Positions 16,308-30,480 of a DNA stretch of 64,000 nt are shown here, piece after piece (the stretch's first letter is position 1; each line of letters opens with the position of its first letter). Origin of the DNA: CAVPJC01 sp963705155 (GTDB taxonomy: Bacteria > Chloroflexota > Anaerolineae > Anaerolineales > UBA4823); the NCBI GenBank assembly GCA_963705155.1, contig CAVPJC010000020.1, positions 209,280 through 273,279 on the forward strand. Reading direction: 5' to 3'. The position numbers were made by a program, and so were the translations under genes. The notes under the pieces were generated by a model, which saw only the letters and a program-made list of their open reading frames with translations, ran no database searches and was not told where the DNA came from.

Positions 16308-17187
16308 GCAAAATCGGTGCCTGGCTGCGCACAGAATGGTCGTGGGAAGCGGGGCGCGATTACTTCTTGATTGCACTGGGGGCGCTGCTGCAGGCGCTGG
16401 CGCTGCGCCTGTTCCTGGTGCCGGCGCGCCTGGCCAGCGGCGGCATCAGCGGATTGGCGCAAATCGTCAATTTTTATACCCACTGGCCGATCGGCGTCAT
16501 GGTCATCCTGGGGAATATCCCTCTATTCGTGCTGGGGTGGCGCTACCTGGGCGGGACGCGTTTTGCGCTGCGCACGGCTTTCGCGGTGCTGGGTTTCTCC
16601 CTGTTTACCGATGTTCTCTATTATTATCTACCCGCCGCAGGGCTGACCTCAGATCTGCTGCTCAATACACTCTACGGCGGGGTGATCAGTGGGATCGGGT
16701 ACGGCCTTGTGTACCGGGCGCGGCACCAGCGGCGGCAGCGACATCCTGGCGCGCATCCTCAACCGCTGGCGCGGCATTTCGATCTCGATGAGTTATCTGC
16801 TGGTCGATTCGCTGGTCATCCTGGCTGCCGGGCTTTCCTTTAGCTGGGAAAATGCCCTGTATGCGCTGGTTTTGCTGTATATCAGCGGCGTGGCAGCCGA
16901 ACGCACGACGGAGGGCGAGAACGTGGTGCGCACAGCCCTGATCATCACAGCTCACCCGCAGCAGGTTGCCGATTTAATTCTTCAACAAATGGAGCGCGGC
17001 GTCACCATGCTGCCGGCGCGTGGCGGGTACACGGGCGCCGAGCGCACCGTGATCTACACCGTCATCAGCCGCTCGGAGGTGGCCCAGGTGAAAGCGCTGG
17101 TGCGTGAAGTGGATTTCACGCGCCTTTATGATCATCGGACACGTGCACGAAGCCCTGGGGGAGGGATTCAAGAGCCTGCAACCTTAA
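16304..17187 (+). CDS. YitT-family membrane protein (DUF161 + DUF2179), two frameshifts
   Basis: About 293 residues. Five or so membrane helices (for example YFLIALGALLQALALRLFLV) are followed by a soluble C-terminal domain (RTALIITAHPQQVADLIL ... GVTMLPARGGYTGAERTVIY) that matches DUF2179. LVPARLASGGISGLAQIV is the YitT signature. One extra base near 16720 separates the halves (GTSGGSDILARIL resumes in the next frame). A second near 17125 hides the true end, AFMIIGHVHEALGEGFKSLQ. Function of the family is unknown; DUF2179 may bind a ligand. Translationally coupled to the dehydrogenase. Confidence 0.82.
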
Positions 17188-17257
17188 TTCAAGTGCGGCG
17201 TATATGATACTGAAGTTGAGGCCATCGGGCCGGGGCTAGGCCCCACAGGAGAATGCA

Positions 17258-17861
17258 GTGCAAGAAAACGAGTTCATCTGGCTCGCCCGGGCACAAAGAG
17301 GTGATGCAGATGCTTTCTCACAGTTGATCGAGGTCTACCAACGGCCCGTGTTTAACTCTGTGCTACCGCATGTTGGGCAATGAAGGCGACGCCGAAGACG
17401 CGGCGCAGGAGACCTTCCTGCGTGCCTATAAATCCATGCGCAACTACGACAGCAGCCGCCCGTTTGCCACGTGGCTGCTTTCCATTGCGGCGCATTACTG
17501 CATCGATCAAATCCGCAAACGGCGCATGGCGGTGGTATCGATGGAAGACCTACCTTACCCGGAATTGACGGACGGCGCTCCCGGACCTGAGTTGACCGTC
17601 AGCCGGCGTGAGATGCAGAAGCGCATCCATGCACTGCTGGATACGCTCAACCCCACCGACCGGGCGGCAGTGGTCATGTACTACTGGTACGATTATTCAT
17701 ACGAGGAGATCGGGCAATCGCTTGCGCTGACGGTCAGCGCGGTCAAAAGCCGGCTGCACCGGGCCCGTCTCAGTCTGGCACAGGAGTGGATGGATCAAGC
17801 TCCGCAATCTGCGCTGGTTGAAAGGATACAGCATGGAAAAGTTAACACACCAGCCCTATGA
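17258..17861 (+). CDS. ECF-type RNA polymerase sigma factor, one frameshift
   Basis: 200 residues. Starts at GTG 17258 (AGGAG upstream) with ENEFIWLARAQRGDADAFSQ. One extra T near 17352 breaks the frame, after which region 2 continues: YRMLGNEGDAEDAAQETFLR, RPFATWLLSIAAHYCIDQIR. Region 4 is RAAVVMYYWYDYSYEEIGQS and AVKSRLHRARL, the -35-binding helix-turn-helix. Its stop lies inside the next gene, an anti-sigma factor, so the two are co-translated. The operon likely responds to an envelope signal. Confidence 0.9.
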
Positions 17862-18381
17862 AGACTGGCTGCTGGAAGCGGCAGCCCTGCCCCAGGATGA
17901 GGCCGGCTTGCTTCAGGAACATCTTTTTGAATGTGAAGCCTGTCTGCGGCTTTCGAATGCCTTGAAGGGGATGGAGATGGAGCTTCGCACCGCGCCCGTG
18001 GTCGCGCCGGCTCCCGGGTTCGGCCAGCGCTGGCAAGCGCGCCTGCATACACAAGAGTTGCAACGCAAGCGGCGGCAGACCCTGATCAGCATGGTGGTCA
18101 GCGTGGGTGGGGCGATGATGTTGTTTGCCCTGCTGCTGCTGGCAGCCATACCGCTGCTGAGAATGCCGGTCTCAGCGGTGGTGATTTCGATCTTTGAGTT
18201 GGCCCGGGCTCTGACAGTAGTCAGCGCCATCGGGGAGGCCGTCACGACTGTGTTCAGTGTGGCTTTCAACCTTGTCCCGCGCACCATGTGGATTGCCATT
18301 TGCGTGGCGCTGGGCGCGTTGAGCACGCTGTGGATTGTGGCCTTGCAGCAACTTACATCGGCAAGGAGAGTGGAGTTATGA
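17833..18381 (+). CDS. Anti-sigma factor with ZAS zinc motif
   Basis: 182 residues, intact. The cytoplasmic N-terminus has HLFECEAC (H-x3-C-x2-C), the zinc anti-sigma motif. Hydrophobic segments follow at about 95-115 (MVVSVGGAMMLFALLLLAAI) and near the C-terminus (MWIAICVALGALSTLWIVAL), so it is membrane-bound. It overlaps the sigma factor gene by 29 bp and its stop overlaps the next start (ATGA). The ATG at 17833 has AAAGGA upstream and is preferred to a TTG 15 bp earlier. It should hold the sigma factor inactive until a signal arrives. Confidence 0.85.
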   Translation: MEKLTHQPYEDWLLEAAALPQDEAGLLQEHLFECEACLRLSNALKGMEMELRTAPVVAPAPGFGQRWQARLHTQELQRKRRQTLISMVVSVGGAMMLFALLLLAAIPLLRMPVSAVVISIFELARALTVVSAIGEAVTTVFSVAFNLVPRTMWIAICVALGALSTLWIVALQQLTSARRVEL

Positions 18382-19457
18382 AACCAATCACACGCCTGGG
18401 TCTTCTTCTGGTTTTGGTGCTGGCGTTTGCCCTGCCGGGTAAAGCGCTGGCCGGAGGCGTGATCTCAGACCGGGTTATTTTTGGGTCGAATTTCACGCTT
18501 GGAAGCGGTGAAACCCTGGACGGCAACCTGATCGTTCTGGCCGGCAACGCCCACCTGGAAGCGGGATCTGAGGTCACCGGGGATGTGGTCATTATGGGCG
18601 GCAACCTGCTCTCAAGCGGGATGATCGAAGGGAGTGTCATTTCACTGGGGGGTCCGGTGCGGCTGGAAGAAACCGCCGTGGTGGAAGGGGACGTTGTCAA
18701 CATTGGCGGCAGCCTGGATAGGGCAGATGGAGCGCGGATTCTGGGCAACGTGGCTACCGGTACCGATTGGCCGCTTTCGCTCAATTTTCCCGGCGCAGTT
18801 GAAATTCCCAACTTTGATGTGGGCTTCAGGCCATTTCTAAACCTGGTGGGCTTCACCTTCAAGATCTTCCTGTGGGCTGCGCTGGCCGTGCTGGTGATGC
18901 TGTTTGCACCGAAGCATACCCAGCGGGTTGCCAGCACGGCCGTCAACCAACCCCTGGTGGCCTTTGGGCTTGGTTTGCTCAGCGTGGTGGTGCTGCCGCC
19001 GGCGCTGATCCTCCTGACCATCACCATCCTGCTGGCGCCGGTAAGCCTTGTGGCCGCTACCGTGGCAGCCCTGGCCTGGATGTTCGGCCTGGTAGCCCTC
19101 GGCAGCGATCTGGGCCGCCGCCTGGAAGAAGCTCTCAAACAGGAATGGGCCCCGGCGGTGTCAGCCGGTGTGGGCACATTTTTGCTGATCCTGGTCATCA
19201 ACGGGATCAACGAGGTCATCCCGTGCGTGGGCTGGATCATCCCGGCATTTGTCGGAATGCTGGGACTGGGCGCAGTCCTGCTGACACGCTTCGGCACACA
19301 ACCTTACCCGTCCTACAATCTGGCTCCGGCGCAGCATTGGACCCCGGACCCGCTTGGAGCACAACCGCAAACGCCAGTCATACAACCGGCAGCTCCTGCA
19401 GAGCCGCAGGCGTCTGAGACACCCGCCAGTGAGCCGCAGCCGGGTGACGTACCGTAA
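18378..19457 (+). CDS. Secreted/membrane protein with bactofilin-like beta-helix domain
   Basis: 359 residues. Signal peptide MKPITRLGLLLVLVLAFALP. Then short repeated beta turns (LDGNLIVLAGNAHLEAGSEV, TGDVVIMGGNLLSSGMIEGS) like polymer-forming bactofilin domains. Four to five membrane helices from about residue 155 follow, and a Pro-rich tail. The ATG overlaps the anti-sigma stop. It is probably the effector or the regulated envelope component of the sigma operon; that is inference from position. Confidence 0.75.
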   Translation: MKPITRLGLLLVLVLAFALPGKALAGGVISDRVIFGSNFTLGSGETLDGNLIVLAGNAHLEAGSEVTGDVVIMGGNLLSSGMIEGSVISLGGPVRLEETAVVEGDVVNIGGSLDRADGARILGNVATGTDWPLSLNFPGAVEIPNFDVGFRPFLNLVGFTFKIFLWAALAVLVMLFAPKHTQRVASTAVNQPLVAFGLGLLSVVVLPPALILLTITILLAPVSLVAATVAALAWMFGLVALGSDLGRRLEEALKQEWAPAVSAGVGTFLLILVINGINEVIPCVGWIIPAFVGMLGLGAVLLTRFGTQPYPSYNLAPAQHWTPDPLGAQPQTPVIQPAAPAEPQASETPASEPQPGDVP

Positions 19458-19484
19458 GCTGCTGACACGGAAGACATGGAAATG

Positions 19485-19520
19485 AAAAGACCGCCGGAGG
19501 ACACGACCCGGCGGTCTTTT
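19485..19520. terminator. Bidirectional intrinsic terminator
   Basis: AAAAGACCGCCG (19485-19496) pairs perfectly with CGGCGGTCTTTT (19509-19520) around a 12-base loop. A and T runs on both sides serve the two convergent transcripts (sigma operon from the left, YhhN/era from the right). Confidence 0.9.
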
Positions 19521-19531
19521 GATCAGATGGT

Positions 19532-20200
19532 TTAGAGAAGATATTGCTGCGCTGCGCCAAGGACAATCAACGCCTGCCCGATGTGATAGGTGATCATGAC
19601 CACCAGGCTGCTGCTGGACTGCGGTTTGACGAAACGATTCCAGGCCAGGATGGCATCGGAAAGATAGAAAAGCAGGGCGCCGCCGCTGGCTAACAGGGCT
19701 GCGCCGGTTTCCCACTCCACGCGCACCAGCGTCAGCAAACCAGATAACAGCATGAGGCTGATCATAGCAAAGTAGGCCAGCACCGGGGTTTTAAGGCTGT
19801 TCTGGCGGGAGGCAGCCATCCCGGCTGCGATGCCGCGGTACAACCGGGCGGTGGTAATACCCACGCCCACAGCCATCACCGTGGCGGGCAGGTTGGCGGG
19901 TGGCAGAGTGGCATTAAAACCAACCAGGTAAAACAGGTGGGCGCCGAGAAAGGCCAATAACCCGGCCAGAAGCTGTTCTTTTGGCAGCATGAGGAAGATA
20001 TCGCCCCACAGAGAAAGGAACAAACCCAGGGCAAACCACAGCATTTGACCGCTGAAACCACCCAGAGAACCCAGCCACAGCAGCAGCGCTACCATCACAC
20101 CCGGTTTTGCAATGTACTCGAGTTTGCGGATCTTTCGGGCAACTGCCACCCAATCGAGAACCGCCAGCACCCCGGCCGCGATCAGCAGGAAATTCGCCAT
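19532..20200 (-). CDS. YhhN family membrane protein (lysoplasmalogenase-like)
   Basis: 222 residues with about seven to eight membrane helices, intact. LSLWGDIFLMLP and GALLFYLSDAILAWNRF are the two conserved Asp-bearing helices of the YhhN/TMEM86 family, followed by MITYHIGQALIVLGAAQ. Animal members hydrolyse the vinyl ether bond of lysoplasmalogen; in bacteria the substrate is less clear. The gene starts 3 bp after era ends and must share its transcript. Confidence 0.85.
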   Translation of the reverse strand: MANFLLIAAGVLAVLDWVAVARKIRKLEYIAKPGVMVALLLWLGSLGGFSGQMLWFALGLFLSLWGDIFLMLPKEQLLAGLLAFLGAHLFYLVGFNATLPPANLPATVMAVGVGITTARLYRGIAAGMAASRQNSLKTPVLAYFAMISLMLLSGLLTLVRVEWETGAALLASGGALLFYLSDAILAWNRFVKPQSSSSLVVMITYHIGQALIVLGAAQQYLL

Positions 20201-20203
20201 TCC

Positions 20204-21109
20204 TTAAAACCCAAAACCTTTCAGCACACTTTCGTCATCCCGCCAGTTTTTGCGCACTTTTACACGCAGCTGCAGGTAAACCTTGCGCCCGCTCATCGTC
20301 TCAATTTCCTGCCGTGCGGCTGAACCGATTTGCTTCAGCATCATTCCGCCAGCGCCGATAACGATAGCCTTGTGCGATTCTTTTTCCACGAACATCGTGG
20401 CTTCAATGTAGGCGCCCTGCTCGCCGCGCTCGGTGAACTGGTCGATGCGCACGGCAATGCCATGCGGCACTTCATCCCGCAGCAGGCGCAGGGCGGCCTC
20501 GCGAATCAGATCGGCAGACAGATCCCGTTCATAAAGGTCGGTGAGCTGATCTTCCGGAAAGAAAGGCGGGCTTTCAGGCAGCAGGCCGACGATGGCAGTC
20601 AGAAGCAGACCCAAATTCTGGGCAGGTTTGCATGAAATGGGCATGACCTGGGCGGCAGGCACCAGGGCTGCATATTCAACCAGCCGGCCAGCCAGCACAT
20701 CGGGTGTCACCAGGTCGATTTTGTTGACCGCCAGGATCACCGGCGAGCGCCGGCGCAGGTTGTTTAGCAGATCTGCAAGCTGCCGGTCCTCGTCATCGGG
20801 TGAAGCGCTGGCGTCCACGATGAACAGGATGACGTCACTTTCATCCAGTGTACCGGCGGCTTCCAGGTTCATCGCCTGACCCAGTTTGTGGCGCGGTTTA
20901 TGCACGCCGGGGGTATCGATAAAAATCACCTGGACGCTGTCCTGGGTGAGAATGCCCATCTGGCGTTTGCGTGTGGTTTGCGGCCTGGGCGATACTGCGG
21001 CAACCTTTTGGCCCAGCAGGGAATTCACCAGGGTGGATTTGCCGACATTGGGTTTACCCATGACAGCCACAAAACCGGCGTGAAAATTGGCGAAAGGGTT
21101 ATCTTGCAT
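20204..21109 (-). CDS. era: GTPase Era
   Basis: 301 residues, intact. G1 GKPNVGKST, G2/switch RPQTTRKRQMGI, G3 DTPGVHKPRHKLG and G4 NKID are in order. The C-terminal KH domain carries the Era block KAIVIGAGGMMLKQIGSAAR. Era helps mature 16S rRNA and the 30S subunit. The start ATG is at 21109 (MQDNPFANFHAGFVAVMGKP). Divergent from rpoB. Confidence 0.95.
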   Translation of the reverse strand: MQDNPFANFHAGFVAVMGKPNVGKSTLVNSLLGQKVAAVSPRPQTTRKRQMGILTQDSVQVIFIDTPGVHKPRHKLGQAMNLEAAGTLDESDVILFIVDASASPDDEDRQLADLLNNLRRRSPVILAVNKIDLVTPDVLAGRLVEYAALVPAAQVMPISCKPAQNLGLLLTAIVGLLPESPPFFPEDQLTDLYERDLSADLIREAALRLLRDEVPHGIAVRIDQFTERGEQGAYIEATMFVEKESHKAIVIGAGGMMLKQIGSAARQEIETMSGRKVYLQLRVKVRKNWRDDESVLKGFGF

Positions 21110-21204
21110 GGGGGGATTTTATCAGAGTTTGTTAGGAACTGGACAAACCATCAGGGATGCGGGAAATTATCACCGGATTCTCATAAAAGTATTCGAAAAA
21201 TCGC

Positions 21205-21233
21205 TTGACCTGCCAGAATAAAATCTGTATAAT
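21205..21233 (+). promoter_or_regulatory. Sigma-70-type promoter for rpoB
   Basis: -35 TTGACC (21205-21210), 17-bp spacer, -10 TATAAT (21228-21233). A leader of about 170 bases follows before the rpoB ATG. It includes a small hairpin ACGCAAAA-CC-TTTTGCG near 21343-21359. AGGAG lies at 21400. A long leader is compatible with regulation of rpoB, but no known leader class is recognised. Confidence 0.8.
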
Positions 21234-21410
21234 GTATGTTTGTCTATTAGGCCTAAAAATTATCTGCGTTTTGAAACGACTTTCCGGATATTATTGTAGC
21301 GTAAATTTGGTTGCGCGGGCGCCTGGGTGAAGACCCCACGGACGCAAAACCTTTTGCGCTTAATGCCTGTTCATACCTGACCGTCCAAGTGTTGACCCAG
21401 GAGTAACCGT

Positions 21411-25334
<3,924 letters not shown>

Positions 25335-25339
25335 TCACC

Positions 25340-25368
25340 TTGACGCTTATTAACCCGCATGGTAAAAT
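25340..25368 (+). promoter_or_regulatory. Promoter of the rpsL operon
   Basis: -35 TTGACG (25340-25345), 17-bp spacer, -10 TAAAAT (25363-25368). It lies just after the rpoB stop and about 160 bp before rpsL. No terminator with a T-run separates rpoB from it, so rpoB transcripts may read through. Confidence 0.75.
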
Positions 25369-25438
25369 CTTTTTTCGTTGCTCTTTAAACAGGCAGGTGG
25401 CTGACACCCCCACCTAGTAAGCAATTTAGCATAGATCA

Positions 25439-25477
25439 TCAGAGAGGCCATCATGATTGCTAAGATGGCCTCTCTGA
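25439..25477. repeat. 14-bp perfect inverted repeat in the rpsL leader
   Basis: TCAGAGAGGCCATC (25439-25452), 11-base loop, GATGGCCTCTCTGA (25464-25477). It ends 51 bp before the rpsL start and lies downstream of the promoter at 25340, so it would be in the mRNA leader. No T-run follows. It could be an attenuation or protein-binding hairpin for the str operon. Confidence 0.6.
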
Positions 25478-25528
25478 ATGGATAGAAATAGAAACCGTAA
25501 TCATCTGATAGTTTTTTTGGAGGCAGAC

Positions 25529-25951
25529 TTGCCCACAATTAACCAATTGGTCCGCAAAGGCCGCAAATCAAAGAAAATGAAAAGCAAGGCGCCTGCCCTG
25601 CTCTATACGCTTAACACGATGAAGCAGCGCCGTGTCCGGCAGGACACAGGCGCCCCACAGAAACGAGGCGTTTGCACGGTGGTACGTACCATGACCCCCA
25701 AAAAACCAAACTCAGCGCTGCGGAAAATCGCGCGTGTGCGTTTGACGAACGGCATCGAGGTAACTGCTTACATCCCGGGTGAAGGCCACACCTTGCAAGA
25801 GCACTCTGTGGTGTTGGTGCGCGGCGGTCGTGTGAAGGACCTGCCAGGTGTACGTTACCATATTGTGCGCGGTTCCCTTGATACGGGCGGTGTCAACAAT
25901 CGCCGTCAGGCGCGCTCCAAGTACGGCTCCAAGTTACCAAAGAGCAAATAA
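25529..25951 (+). CDS. rpsL: 30S ribosomal protein S12
   Basis: 140 residues. Start is TTG (PTINQLVRKGRKSKK follows, where S12 normally begins MPTINQL), with GGAGG 8 bp upstream; a longer frame upstream is not conserved. TPKKPNSALRKIARV and the loop EGHTLQEHSVVLVRGGRVKD are typical. The K at the streptomycin position (TPKKPNS) is wild type. First gene of the str group. Confidence 0.97.
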   Translation: MPTINQLVRKGRKSKKMKSKAPALLYTLNTMKQRRVRQDTGAPQKRGVCTVVRTMTPKKPNSALRKIARVRLTNGIEVTAYIPGEGHTLQEHSVVLVRGGRVKDLPGVRYHIVRGSLDTGGVNNRRQARSKYGSKLPKSK

Positions 25952-26074
25952 ACTGTATTGAAATCCGGATCGCCGGTAAGGTCTACACAAGGTATTGTGA
26001 CCGAACCGGCGGTTCTTTCGGACGAGAACGCCTGAATTTTCGGCAGGATAGTTAGAAACGGATGGAGTAGTCGA
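25952..26074 (+). promoter_or_regulatory. S12-S7 intergenic leader
   Basis: 123 bp with no gene. CGCCGGT near 25974 can pair with ACCGGCG near 26006, next to several short GGT/ACC repeats. In E. coli the rpsL-rpsG gap binds S7 as a feedback site. A similar role here is only a suggestion from position and foldability. Confidence 0.3.
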
Positions 26075-26545
26075 ATGTCTCGACGTTACAAACCAGAAAA
26101 AGCAGATGTTATTCCCGACGGGCGCTATAACAGCGTCCAGCTGCAGTCTTTCATCAATCGTATGATGCGAGACGGCAAAAAGAGTGTTGCTACCAGCGTG
26201 GTGTACAAGGCGTTTGATATGGTTGAAGAACGCACCAAACGCAACCCCATGGAAGTGTTTGAACTGGCGTTCAAAAACGTTTCGCCGGTTATGGAAGTTA
26301 AACCGCGCCGTGTGGGCGGCGCCACCTACCAGGTACCCATGGAAGTGCCGGCTTACCGCCGCTTCGCACTGGCTACGCGATGGATCTTGCAGGCCGCCCG
26401 TTCCCGTTCGGGGAAGAGCTTCTCGGAGAGGTTAGCAGCCGAGCTGGTGGACGCTTCTACCAACCAGGGTGCAGCCATCCGCAAGCGTGAAGAAACCCAT
26501 AAGATGGCAGAGGCCAATCGCGCCTTCTCCCACTATCGTATGTAA
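26075..26545 (+). CDS. rpsG: 30S ribosomal protein S7
   Basis: 156 residues, the usual bacterial length. MSRRYKPEKADVIPDGRYNS start, then FINRMMRDGKKSVATSVVYK, VEVKPRRVGGATYQVPMEV-like block and AIRKREETHKMAEANRAFSH at the end. Nucleates the 30S head. GGAG lies a few bases before the ATG. Confidence 0.97.
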   Translation: MSRRYKPEKADVIPDGRYNSVQLQSFINRMMRDGKKSVATSVVYKAFDMVEERTKRNPMEVFELAFKNVSPVMEVKPRRVGGATYQVPMEVPAYRRFALATRWILQAARSRSGKSFSERLAAELVDASTNQGAAIRKREETHKMAEANRAFSHYRM

Positions 26546-26624
26546 TCACCAGTGATCGGCTTCAACAATCTGGCTTGCCGGAAAGTTGTTGGCTGAATGC
26601 TGAAAGTTGAGAGTTGAAAGTAGT

Positions 26625-28698
26625 ATGGCACGCCAGTATCCGTTGGAACGGTATCGAAATATAGGGATCATTGCCCACATTGATGCGGGCAAGACCACCA
26701 CAACCGAGCGTATATTGTTTTACACCGGTAAAACGCACCGCATTGGTTCGGTTGATGATGGCACGACCGTTACCGACTGGATGGAGCAGGAACGTGAACG
26801 TGGCATCACCATCGTATCTGCGGCTGTGTCGGCGGAGTGGAACGGGTACCAGATCAACGTGATCGACACACCCGGCCACATCGATTTTACGGCTGAAGTG
26901 CAGCGTTCACTGCGCGTGCTGGATGGCGGCGTGGTCGTATTCGACGCAGTCCAGGGCGTTGAGCCACAAAGCGAAACGGTTTGGCGTCAGGCCGACCGCT
27001 ACAACGTGCCGCGGATTTGTTTTGTTAACAAAATGGACCGCATCGGCGCTTCTTATGAACGCACCATCGAAACGGTGCGCCAGCGCCTGGGCGCCAATCC
27101 CATTGCAGTGCAATTGCCAATCGGCAGCGAATCCTCATTCAAGGGCGTTGTTGATTTGCTGAACGAAAATGCGATTGTGTGGGAAGACGATCTGGGCAAA
27201 GAGCCGCGTGTGATTGAAATACCGGTGGATTTGGCCGCCCGCGCCGCTGAAATGCGGGAGCGCATGGTGGAGCAGATTGCCGAAACAGACGATGACCTGA
27301 CCTTCAAGTACCTTGAAGGCGAAGCAATTTCGGTGGATGAATTGAGAGCTGCACTGCGCCGGGCTGTAATTGCCGGCAAGTGTACCCCGGTTTTTTGTGG
27401 CAGCTCGCTGCGGAATAAAGGTGTGCAGCCTTTGCTGGATGCCGTTGTGGATCTGCTGCCCTCGCCGGTGGAAGTGCCTGCGGTGAAAGGCATTGATCCG
27501 CGTTCCGGAGATGAAGTCGAACGCCCGCCGGAGGACGATGCCCCTCTCGAGCGCGCTGGTCTTTAAAATTGTTACCGATCCATATGTCGGGCGCCTGGCT
27601 TATTTCCGGGTTTATTCCGGAAAGATCATGCAGGGCACCATGGTGTATAACACGGGCAAAGACCGTAAAGAGCGCATCGGCCGCCTGATCCGCATGTATG
27701 CAGACCGCCGTGAAGACGTTGGCGAGGTACTTGCGGGCGATATCGGCGCCGTTCTGGGTTTGAAAGAATCTTTTACAGGCGATACGCTGTGCGATTCTAA
27801 CCACCAGGTCATTTTGGAGAACATCACCTTCCCTGAACCTGTGATCTACGTGGCTATCGAACCAAAAACCACTGCCGACCAGGATAAGATGGGTGAGGCG
27901 CTGCGTAAGCTCTCTGAAGAAGACCCCACCTTCCGGGTGCGGACGGACACCGAGACCGGGCAAACCATTATTGCCGGTATGGGTGAGCTTCACCTGGAAG
28001 TACTGGTTGACCGCATGCTGCGAGAGTTCCGCGTGCAGGCGCGTGTGGGCCGCCCGCAGGTGGCTTATCGTGAGTTGATTACGCGTGCGGTTGATAAAGT
28101 GGATTACAAGTACGCAAAGCAGACCGGCGGCCGCGGTCAGTACGGGCATGTGGTGTTTGAAATTACACCCGGCGAGCCTGGCACCGGCATTGTGTTTGAG
28201 AATGCCATCATCGGCGGCGCTATCCCGAGAGAGTATATTCCGGGCGTAGAAAAAGGTGTGCGTGAAGCTTCGGAAGCCGGTGTGATTGCCGGTTACCCTG
28301 TGACGGATGTAAAGGTCCGGTTGTATGACGGATCTTTCCATGAAGTTGACTCGAACGAAATGGCTTTCAAAATGGCTGCCATTTTTGGCTTCAAAGAGGG
28401 CGTGCAACGCGCGGCACCCATTTTGCAAGAGCCGATTATGAAGGTGGAAGTGGTGGTGCCGGAGGAGTTTTTGGGCGAAATCATCGGCCAGATGAACTCC
28501 CGGCGCGGCGAGATCCAGGGCATGGAAATGCGTCAGGGGAATGCCCAGGCGGTGCGCGCCATGGTGCCGCTGGCAGAAATGTTCGGTTATGCCACCGACC
28601 TTCGTTCGGCGACACAGGGGCGGGGCGTGTTCACGATGGAATTTGATCATTACGCCCGCGTTTCAGAAAGCGTGGCCCGGGCAATTATCGGCGGTTAG
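26625..28698 (+). CDS. fusA: Elongation factor G, one frameshift
   Basis: 690 residues after correction. Starts MARQYPLERYRNIGIIAHID with AGKTTTTERIL; DTPGHIDF and NKMDRIGASY follow. The frame breaks near 27549, where CCTCTCgAGCGCG has one extra base. Without it the conserved DAPLSALVFKIVTDPYVG reads through. Domains III-V (GMGELHLEVLVDRML, GQYGHVVFEITPG) are intact. Moves tRNA-mRNA by one codon with GTP. An essential gene, so a sequencing error is the most probable cause of the break. Confidence 0.95.
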
Positions 28699-28746
28699 TA
28701 ATAACTGCAAACCTGGAATAATGAACTAAGTTTAAGGAGTGCATTT

Positions 28747-29951
<1,205 letters not shown>

Positions 29952-29960
29952 GAATGCATT

Positions 29961-30272
29961 ATGATGGCAAAACAAAAAATCCGAATTCGATTGAAGGCCT
30001 ACGATCACCGCGTTCTGGACCAATCTGCCAAACGCATCGTAGAAACTGCCGAACGCACGGGCGCTCGGGTTGTTGGGCCTGTACCGTTGCCCACCCGCAT
30101 TGAGCGTTTCACAGTTCGGCGCTCCACCTTCATTGACAAAGATTTGCACGAGCATTTTGAAGTGCGCACCCATAACCGTCTGATCGATGTATTAGATCCG
30201 GATTCTAAAACAATTGATATGCTGATGCGCCTGAACCTTCCGGCGGGCGTGGACATTGAAATCAAGATATAG
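29961..30272 (+). CDS. rpsJ: 30S ribosomal protein S10
   Basis: 102-103 residues (two adjacent ATGs; the second gives MAKQKIRIRLKAYDHRVLDQ). GPVPLPTRIERFTVRRSTFI and KTIDMLMRLNLPAGVDIEIK are the family blocks. First gene of the S10 operon, only 9 bp after tuf. Confidence 0.97.
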   Translation: MMAKQKIRIRLKAYDHRVLDQSAKRIVETAERTGARVVGPVPLPTRIERFTVRRSTFIDKDLHEHFEVRTHNRLIDVLDPDSKTIDMLMRLNLPAGVDIEIKI

Positions 30273-30480
30273 AAATTCCAATTTGGGTATTGGAGAGCAA
30301 GCAGGAACGTAGAACTGTCTCGAATATCGAATTGTGATTGATCAAGGCAACACAAGAGCGACCTGGTGCGCGGACCCACATAAGCGCTCTGCGGCAGGCT
30401 GACTGACTGTGTTGCGAACAGGGATGATGCAACCAAGCCCGGTTGACAGTCCCGAACTTTTGAACCAGGAGAAAATTGAG
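30273..30480 (+). promoter_or_regulatory. Structured S10-L3 intergenic region, possible ribosomal-protein leader
   Basis: 208 bp without a gene. CAACACA+AGAGCG (30348-30360) pairs with CGCTCT (30385-30390) and TGTGTTG (30408-30414), giving two coaxial helices around a 17-base side stretch. The 15-mer TCTCGAATATCGAAT (30318-30332) also occurs at 34344. In E. coli L4 represses the S10 operon through a leader structure; this one sits after rpsJ instead. Confidence 0.45.
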
